Shown here: positions 5,942 through 10,113 of the stretch, in pieces
Layout of the letters: each line of letters begins with the position of its first letter
How positions within the stretch are numbered: position 1 is the first letter of the stretch
DNA from: CAYXVU01 sp964468725
GTDB taxonomy: Bacteria; Acidobacteriota; Blastocatellia; UBA7656
NCBI GenBank assembly: GCA_964468725.1
Contig: CAYXVU010000221.1
Span: 1-10,113, forward strand
Direction: 5' to 3'
Length of the DNA stretch: 10,113 nucleotides
The notes under the pieces: generated by a model
Database searches by the model: none
The model's input: the letters and a program-made list of their open reading frames with translations, nothing else
Told to the model about the DNA's origin: nothing
Translations under genes and position numbers: made by a program

Positions 5942-6361
5942 TTATTTGACGGGCTTGCTACAGCCTCTGACGTTATCTTGCATATCGGCATCCACCAGCG
6001 TCTCGGTCATCGCCGGGAGTTCTTTATTGCCATCAAACACCTCGATAGAAGCCTTCGCCTGACTCAAGCAACTATCTACGGTGACCAGAACCTTATGGCC
6101 TTCGGCAAGGTCTGTGAGCGTCGTGCTGCAACCTTTGACTTCAACCACCCCGCGCCCTTTCATCACCAAGCCGTCACTGCAACGAGTGAACTGATACAGC
6201 CCTGACCATGAATCCAACAACAGATAACTGCCCGTCACATCATCTTGCACATTAATGTCGAAGCGTTTCCGTATGCTCTGGCCGAGAGCCCCATCCGCTG
6301 GCAGCACCGCCGCGCCCACTAGTAACAGAATCATTGCAAAGATCAAACCATTCCTTCTCAT
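5942..6361 (-). CDS. Small secreted four-cysteine protein of unknown function
   Basis: I do not recognise a named family. The protein has 139 residues. Residues 1-27 form a signal peptide: M-R-R-N-G, a hydrophobic stretch I-F-A-M-I-L-L-L-V-G-A-A-V-L, then a likely cleavage around A-L-G. The mature part looks beta-rich, with alternating hydrophobic residues, and has four cysteines (61, 78, 98, 134) in the settings T-R-C-S-D-G, V-K-G-C-S-T-T-L, V-D-S-C-L and R-G-C-S-K, which could form two disulfides in the periplasm or outside. The start is set by AGGAGG (6366-6371). An in-frame extension to 6520 has no ribosome site and reads unlike protein. It converges on etfQO, and a shared hairpin separates the two stops. 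Similar small secreted orphans are, from memory, common in Blastocatellia, but I could not check this. Confidence 0.8.
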   Translation of the reverse strand: MRRNGLIFAMILLLVGAAVLPADGALGQSIRKRFDINVQDDVTGSYLLLDSWSGLYQFTRCSDGLVMKGRGVVEVKGCSTTLTDLAEGHKVLVTVDSCLSQAKASIEVFDGNKELPAMTETLVDADMQDNVRGCSKPVK

Positions 6362-6365
6362 ACTT

Positions 6366-6371
6366 CCTCCT
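6366..6371 (-). promoter_or_regulatory. Shine-Dalgarno site for the secreted four-cysteine protein
   Basis: On the minus strand AGGAGG precedes the ATG at 6361 by four bases. It picks this start over the longer open frame and leaves an intact signal peptide at the N-terminus. Confidence 0.8.
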
Positions 6372-6842
6372 GTTGAACATTGGTGTCTGTCTGGGGCGAC
6401 ATTCACCGGAATGCTGCTCATCCGTATCAAAGGGATGAACGAGTAAGAAAAGTGGAGAGCGCATTCCAATGACAACAGGCTACAGTTTTCATCAGAGCAT
6501 GGTGAGGTGACCGGATTCACATATCATAGGGAGAGAGCGGGAAGATTGGCAGAGCAGCATCAGCATTTGGAAGAGTCGCGCTAGCTGACGCCCTCTGCTA
6601 TCAGATCTCCCGGTCGGCCACTTCACCCGCCCAAGTAGTACCAGCAAAGCGAAGAGAAATACATCTTTCAGAAAAAAGATTCGTCGTTCTCTGCGCTCGA
6701 CTCGACGGCCATTGTAGCGCACGAGGATTAGAATAGAATTAAGGCTGCGAAAAAGATCGCGTGAGGCTTATGATGCGGATAGCCGCTTGCTGACCGAGTT
6801 GCCGGGCGGGCGCTCTCTTTAACCACTAACGCGGCAAAGCAA
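6372..6842. other. Non-coding stretch, leader of the minus-strand gene and unexplained DNA
   Basis: I see no convincing gene here. The first hundred bases should hold the promoter of the minus-strand gene ending at 5942, but no clear -35/-10 pair stands out. The near-palindrome gcattccaatg lies at 6460-6470, and ggaatgctg at 6408-6416 shares part of it. A 76-codon minus frame at 6492-6722 contains a hydrophobic stretch but lacks a ribosome site. The base composition is less GC-rich than in the housekeeping genes. Confidence 0.5.
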
Positions 6843-6905
6843 GATCGCGAGAGCCTCCGGTTCCGGTGTCATACCGATGCCGGAACCAGACGATCTCTCG
6901 CGATC
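6843..6905. repeat. Nested perfect inverted repeats (long hairpin)
   Basis: The outer arms gatcgcgagag (6843-6853) and ctctcgcgatc (6895-6905) are exact. Inside them ggttccgg (6859-6866) and ccggaacc (6880-6887) are also exact, with internal loops of five and seven bases and a 13-base apical loop. It lies 44 bases past the stop of the minus-strand gene at 6950-7363, and on that strand it is followed by cttgcttt, so it may end that transcript. The two-tier form also resembles a mobile palindromic element or a small structured RNA. Confidence 0.7.
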
Positions 6906-6949
6906 AGTGGAGGAGAGCCGAAATGATGGGTAGCTAGAAGGCCGGAGGC

Positions 6950-7363
6950 TTATTTGCGTTGAAAGGTGCCGCTCAACTCTCCGACTTGCACAAGCGTGCC
7001 TGCATGAATGGTCGGAAAATTAGCGGGGAATTGCGTGGCCGGATCATCTACGCCGGGTTCGAAATTATCATCGTAATTGAGGTCGCCTACACCGAGCGCA
7101 TTGATCGTCAGGGTGCCGACGGCTTGTCCGCCCACCATCACATCATAGGCATCACCGGGGGTGAGGCCTTCGACCTGCACGGAAAATTGTCGGCGGCTGC
7201 CGCTTTGTTTGAAATCGGCTTGCCCGCTAATATCGCCAGCCGAGGGCGCCGCGCCCAAGCGGGCACGAAAGCGGGTTGTAGCGCCGCCTGCAAAGGTGAT
7301 GCTGCCAGCCATCACAGTCATGAGTACAAACAGTCCGAGTATCTTTGTCATAAGTTTTGTCAT
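6950..7363 (-). CDS. Small secreted beta-rich protein of unknown function
   Basis: I cannot assign a named family. The protein has 137 residues. Residues 1-25 are a signal peptide: M-T-K-L-M-T-K, then I-L-G-L-F-V-L-M-T-V-M-A-G, with likely cleavage after T-F-A. The mature chain has no cysteine. It has a short beta-domain look: R-F-R-A-R-L-G (31-37), A-D-F-K-Q-S-G-S-R-R-Q-F-S-V-Q-V-E (49-65), a D-V-M-V-G-G-Q-A-V-G-T-L strand pair (74-85), an acidic D-L-N-Y-D-D-N loop (94-100) that could bind calcium, and an end G-T-L-V-Q-V-G-E-L-S-G-T-F (122-134). The start ATG follows AAGGAG (7374-7379) at ten bases; Met5 is a less likely alternative. It probably acts in the periplasm or outside. Similar sequences occur, from memory, as secreted orphans in Acidobacteriota, which is unchecked. 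Confidence 0.75.
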   Translation of the reverse strand: MTKLMTKILGLFVLMTVMAGSITFAGGATTRFRARLGAAPSAGDISGQADFKQSGSRRQFSVQVEGLTPGDAYDVMVGGQAVGTLTINALGVGDLNYDDNFEPGVDDPATQFPANFPTIHAGTLVQVGELSGTFQRK

Positions 7364-7389
7364 TGTCTCTTTTCTCCTTGAAGATGTTC

Positions 7390-7425
7390 GTTCGCCGCTC
7401 GAATGAATGAGAGATTTCGGCGAAC
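7390..7425 (-). repeat. Inverted repeat in the leader of the minus-strand secreted protein
   Basis: gttcgccg (7390-7397) and cggcgaac (7418-7425) are exact reverse complements around a 20-base loop. They lie just upstream of the AAGGAG site (7374-7379) on the minus strand, so the element would sit in the 5' untranslated leader or act as an operator. Confidence 0.5.
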
Positions 7426-7491
7426 ACACAACGGCTGCACACGATGTGGCGACACGTCGTCTTCCTTACCGTTGATCGGTTAGTATTTTAG

Positions 7492-7518
7492 AAACCTGCC
7501 CGTTCGACGCACAGGTTT
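7492..7518. repeat. Small hairpin flanked by AT-rich bases
   Basis: aaacctg (7492-7498) and caggttt (7512-7518) form a 7-bp stem with a 13-base loop. AT-rich tracts lie on both sides (tagtatttta before, tttta through 7520). It could be a weak terminator-like element or an operator in the divergent region. Confidence 0.45.
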
Positions 7519-7790
7519 TATCCTTCTCCCAATGTGAGGTGTGGAATCATACGGGCAGTGCAATTCAACTCCGATAAAATACCTGCGAGCGAAAAAAGAT
7601 TTGATGAATCTTCTCGGTTTGCGAGAGGCGCACACAAGTTTGTAGTATTCGTGCGCGGTCAGCCGTAGGCGGCCAACGGGGGCTTCAGGATCGGCATCAG
7701 AAACCCCGATTCAACAGAAGAGTATGGCTTCAACGAGTTGAGCCTGAGGTTGTCGCGTTCGTTGCGCCGCGCCTTGCGAAAGAAGAGACT

Positions 7791-8756
7791 ATGCCACAAA
7801 AGATTTTCCGCCCGACACATTTGCAACCCGGTGACCGCGTCGGACTCATCACTCCCGCAACTGCCGTCGTTGACCCGGATGCGCTGGCGTTGGCTGAGCG
7901 CACGGTCAAACACTTCGGCTTGCGTGTGAAGATGGGCAAACACGTCGGCAAACGCGCAGCGACTCATCAAGCATCGGTGCGCGGGCGGCTCGAAGATTTG
8001 CATGCGATGTTTGCCGACCAAACGGTGCGCGCCATCTTTGCGGTGCGCGGCGGGTATGGCGCGATGCACCTGCTCGAAGGAATTGACTATGAGTTGTTGC
8101 GCCGCAATCCGAAAATCTTTCTCGGCTTCAGCGACTTGACGGCGTTGCATCTGGCCATTCAGCAGCGCACCAAACTCGTCACCTTTCACGGCCCGGTCGC
8201 CATTGGCGGGTTCTCCGCCTACACTGAAGAACACGTTCGCAAAGCTCTGTTTGAAGCCCAGCCGATGGGCAAACTAACCAACCCCGTCGAGTCGAATCCG
8301 TTGCGCCCCACACACTCGCTGCGCACAATTCGATCAGGCAGAGCTACAGGGCAATTGACCGGCGGTAACCTTTCGACGGTGTGCGCCTTGATGGGCACGC
8401 CGTTTGAAATTGACACGCGCGGCAAACTTCTCTTTCTCGAAGATGTAGACGAGCAGCCTTACGCCATTGATAGACTGTTGATGCAGTTGCGACTGGCGGG
8501 CAAACTCAAAGATGCTGCCGGAGTCGTGATCGGCGAATGCGCCAATTGTCGCCCGCGCGCCTTCAAGCCTTCCTTCGCTTCGCCCTATTCGTTCGGCGAA
8601 GTGCTGAACCATCTCTTGGCCGATCTGTCGGTTCCGGTGTTGTACGGACTGACCTTCGGCCATACGAGTGACCAACTGACCTTGCCGATGGGGGTGATGG
8701 CAAGGCTCGACGCCGACGCCGGTGTGCTGGAAATCATCGAGTCGGCTACGTCGTAA
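7791..8756 (+). CDS. LD-carboxypeptidase, peptidase family S66
   Basis: S66 enzymes cleave the bond between meso-diaminopimelate and the terminal D-alanine of murein tetrapeptides during cell-wall recycling (LdcA). Relatives (MccF) cleave acylated microcin C-like peptides. The protein has 321 residues, the family length, with no signal peptide, so it is probably cytosolic. Motifs in order: P-G-D-R-V-G-L-I-T-P-A (13-23), V-R-G-G-Y-G (85-90), nucleophile Ser114 in G-F-S-D-L-T-A-L-H, F-H-G-P, G-G-N-L-S, Glu217 in L-F-L-E-D-V-D-E, and His291 in F-G-H. This Ser-Glu-His set matches the known triad spacing. The ATG at 7791 follows a modest purine-rich site (gaaagaagag). The gene stands alone after a 427-base divergent spacer. 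LdcA-type recycling is the default reading; MccF-type resistance cannot be excluded without a tree. Confidence 0.93.
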   Translation: MPQKIFRPTHLQPGDRVGLITPATAVVDPDALALAERTVKHFGLRVKMGKHVGKRAATHQASVRGRLEDLHAMFADQTVRAIFAVRGGYGAMHLLEGIDYELLRRNPKIFLGFSDLTALHLAIQQRTKLVTFHGPVAIGGFSAYTEEHVRKALFEAQPMGKLTNPVESNPLRPTHSLRTIRSGRATGQLTGGNLSTVCALMGTPFEIDTRGKLLFLEDVDEQPYAIDRLLMQLRLAGKLKDAAGVVIGECANCRPRAFKPSFASPYSFGEVLNHLLADLSVPVLYGLTFGHTSDQLTLPMGVMARLDADAGVLEIIESATS

Positions 8757-8862
8757 TCGGCGAAGACCTACATGCAGTTGGTGACCTGTGAAGCCGGTGA
8801 TGCAGTAAGTTGGCACGGATAAAACCCTATTGATGGTGACGGCGCATCTTTGTGCCCCAGAT

Positions 8863-8889
8863 GAGAACGCTCAATTGTTGACCGTTCTC
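8863..8889. repeat. Hairpin between LD-carboxypeptidase and MBL-fold genes
   Basis: gagaacg (8863-8869) and cgttctc (8883-8889) pair exactly, and tcaa/ttga pair inside after one mismatch, leaving a 3-base loop. It lies 107 bases after the upstream stop and 83 bases before the next start. No U run follows. It could be an operator or a weak transcript-end hairpin. Confidence 0.5.
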
Positions 8890-8963
8890 TGAAAGGTTAC
8901 CTGTGGCCCGGTCAATTCCATGGTCAGCGGTGGTGCCGACACCGATGCACCACAGCCGCATAC

Positions 8964-8969
8964 AGGAGG
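8964..8969 (+). promoter_or_regulatory. Shine-Dalgarno site for the secreted MBL-fold protein
   Basis: AGGAGG lies two bases before ATG 8972 and five bases before GTG 8975, so spacing favours the GTG codon or the inner AGGA with the ATG. Either choice differs by one residue and rules out the GTG at 8903, which would place 23 polar residues ahead of the signal peptide. Confidence 0.75.
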
Positions 8970-8971
8970 AC

Positions 8972-10021
8972 ATGGTGAGAACCACATTACGACTGCTCAC
9001 GCTGCTGCTCTGTATCAGCGCCCTCAACCTTCTCGCGCCGCCAACTTCAGCGGCGCGGCGTACCCTCGATTTTTACTTCATAGACAGCGAAGGCGGGGGG
9101 GCAACTCTCATCGTCACACCTGCGGGCGAATCCGTGTTGATGGATGCAGGGTGGGCGGATGTTGACGGGCGCGATGCCAAACGCATTCAACAAGCCATGC
9201 AGCAAGCCGGAATTACTGCCATAGATCATCTCGTCACTTCGCACTACCACATGGATCATTACGGCGGCGTTCCCGACATTGCCAAGTTAGTCGAGATTAA
9301 AAATTTTTACGATCACGGCAAGATGGCTGCGATGACCGAAGACGCGCGCTTCGCCGAACGCTTCAGCGCCTATCAAGCAGCGGCGAAAGAGAGAACCATC
9401 GCCTTGAAACCGGGCGATTCGATCTCGCTGAAACGCGCAGCGGGCACGCCGCCCATTCAACTCTTGTGTGTCGCTTCGAACAGTACGGTTATCAACGGCA
9501 AGGCAAAAACCAATCCCGAATGCACGCCGCTCACTCCGCAGGAAGACACCAGCGAAAACGGGCGCAGCGTCGGGCTGTTGTTGCGTTGGGGGAGTTTCGA
9601 ATTTTTAAATCTCGCAGACCTGACGTGGAATATCAGTCAACGGTTGGTCTGTCCGAGCAATCAGCTTGGCGAGATTGATCTTTATCAAGCAACGCACCAC
9701 GGCGGCAATACCAATAACAATCCGCTGCTGCTCAAAAGCCTGCGCCCGTCGGTAGCCGTAATGATCAACGGCCCGCGCAAAGGCGGACACCCTGATACCA
9801 TCAAGTGGTTGCGTGAACTCGCGTCGCTCAAGGCGTTCTACCAGTTGCACCTCAACGTACAAATTGCCGCTGAGCAAAATGCACCCGCTCCCTTCATCGC
9901 CAATCTCGATGAGCAGGCCGATGCGGGTTATATGATTACGGTCTCGGTTGACGCGGGCAAACGCGCTTTCGTTGTGACCAACGGGAGAACCAAAGAGAGC
10001 AAGACTTATCCAATCAAATAG
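8972..10021 (+). CDS. Secreted metallo-beta-lactamase-fold hydrolase, ComEC C-terminal-domain type
   Basis: This is a metal-dependent hydrolase of the MBL superfamily; the substrate is unknown. The protein has 349 residues. Residues 1-27 are a signal peptide (hydrophobic L-R-L-L-T-L-L-L-C-I-S-A, cleavage near T-S-A), so it acts in the periplasm or outside. The fold markers are F-Y-F-I-D-S-E-G-G-G-A-T-L-I-V-T-P-A-G (34-52), D-A-G-W (58-61), the metal motif H-Y-H-M-D-H with His91, His93, Asp95 and His96, Asp216 in N-L-A-D-L, and His242 in A-T-H-H-G-G. The layout resembles the stand-alone form of the MBL domain at the end of ComEC/Rec2, including S-V-G-L-L-L-R-W-G before the second metal aspartate. 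There are no membrane segments of the ComEC channel. The start is ATG 8972 or GTG 8975. A Rieske-like gene may follow 33 bases later. Confidence 0.9.
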   Translation: MVRTTLRLLTLLLCISALNLLAPPTSAARRTLDFYFIDSEGGGATLIVTPAGESVLMDAGWADVDGRDAKRIQQAMQQAGITAIDHLVTSHYHMDHYGGVPDIAKLVEIKNFYDHGKMAAMTEDARFAERFSAYQAAAKERTIALKPGDSISLKRAAGTPPIQLLCVASNSTVINGKAKTNPECTPLTPQEDTSENGRSVGLLLRWGSFEFLNLADLTWNISQRLVCPSNQLGEIDLYQATHHGGNTNNNPLLLKSLRPSVAVMINGPRKGGHPDTIKWLRELASLKAFYQLHLNVQIAAEQNAPAPFIANLDEQADAGYMITVSVDAGKRAFVVTNGRTKESKTYPIK

Positions 10022-10054
10022 TCGTCAACAACCGCATCCGATAGGGGAGAGGCT

Positions 10055-10113
10055 ATGGCATCTTCGCTCAAAGAGATCATTGCAAGCTACAACCCGAACG
10101 CGCCGCTGGCCGA
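10055..10113 (+). CDS. Start of a further gene, cut by the window edge
   Basis: ATG at 10055 follows ggggagagg (10044-10052) and opens 19 codons, M-A-S-S-L-K-E-I-I-A-S-Y-N-P-N-A-P-L-A, to the end of the window. The gene probably shares a transcript with the MBL-fold gene, whose stop is 33 bases upstream. The N-terminus is reminiscent of Rieske-type ring-hydroxylating dioxygenase alpha subunits, but too little is visible to support a product name. Confidence 0.65.
   Translation, partial: MASSLKEIIASYNPNAPLA

Larger units (their letters stand above)
7364..7790. other. Divergent intergenic region with several small inverted repeats
   Basis: This region lies between the minus-strand secreted protein and the plus-strand LD-carboxypeptidase, so it must hold promoters for both. 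It contains the inverted repeats listed separately at 7390-7425 and 7492-7518, a further pair ctgcccgt (7496-7503) with acgggcag (7551-7558), and gcgcac (7628-7633) with gtgcgc (7651-7656). The AT-rich words gataaaatac (around 7575) and tagtatttta (7481-7490) are possible -10 elements, but I could not match -35 boxes. No gene is supported here. Confidence 0.5.

Noticed and set aside
6492..6722. Minus-strand frame of 76 codons with a hydrophobic stretch (possible small membrane protein)
   Set aside because: It would start at GTG without a ribosome site, is rich in arginine and serine, and its second half reads like non-coding DNA. Kept only as a remote possibility.
7659..8234. Open frame of 191 codons on the minus strand opposite the S66 peptidase
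   Set aside because: The peptidase frame has all family motifs; the opposite frame shows none and overlaps it almost fully.
8903..8971. Upstream GTG start for the MBL-fold protein
   Set aside because: It would bury the signal peptide 23 residues inside, and it has no ribosome site, unlike the start at 8972/8975.
1..10113. CRISPR array, tRNA or rRNA genes, transposase or phage genes
   Set aside because: I saw no regularly spaced repeats, no cloverleaf-like sequence and no such protein motif on either strand, although tRNAs were judged only by eye.

Overview
The window looks like a chromosomal segment of a moderately GC-rich, aerobically respiring Gram-negative-type bacterium. An Acidobacteriota member (Blastocatellia-like) is my best guess. 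This rests on the gene mix, the two small secreted orphan proteins, and spacers built of degenerate inverted words; it is an inference, not a database result. A run of ten N shows that this is a draft or metagenome scaffold.

Layout. Positions 1-2046 (+) carry a fatty-acid synthesis block: the end of fabD, acpP (interrupted by the N gap) and fabF. Positions 2129-3991 (+) carry etfB and etfA, the two subunits of electron transfer flavoprotein. A strong hairpin follows, and then etfQO (4181-5848, +), the ETF:quinone oxidoreductase. Positions 5849-7790 are sparse and accessory in character: a two-way terminator, two small signal-peptide proteins on the minus strand (5942-6361 and 6950-7363), and long non-coding stretches with hairpins. 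Positions 7791-10021 (+) carry an LD-carboxypeptidase of the S66 family and a secreted metallo-beta-lactamase-fold hydrolase. The first 19 codons of another gene reach the right edge.

How the genes work together. FabD loads malonyl groups onto ACP and FabF condenses them into growing acyl chains. EtfBA collects electrons from acyl-CoA and related dehydrogenases, none of which is in this window, and ETF-QO passes them to the membrane quinone pool. Lipid synthesis and the electron outlet of lipid oxidation therefore sit side by side. LD-carboxypeptidase belongs to murein recycling or peptide processing and has no obvious link to the other genes.

I found no CRISPR array, transposase, tRNA, rRNA, phage gene or convincing new multi-gene system. 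The points most worth a second look are a perfect hairpin across the acpP stop codon, inverted repeats filling three spacers of the fab-etf run, eight cysteines in the C-terminal part of ETF-QO, and the two secreted orphan proteins.
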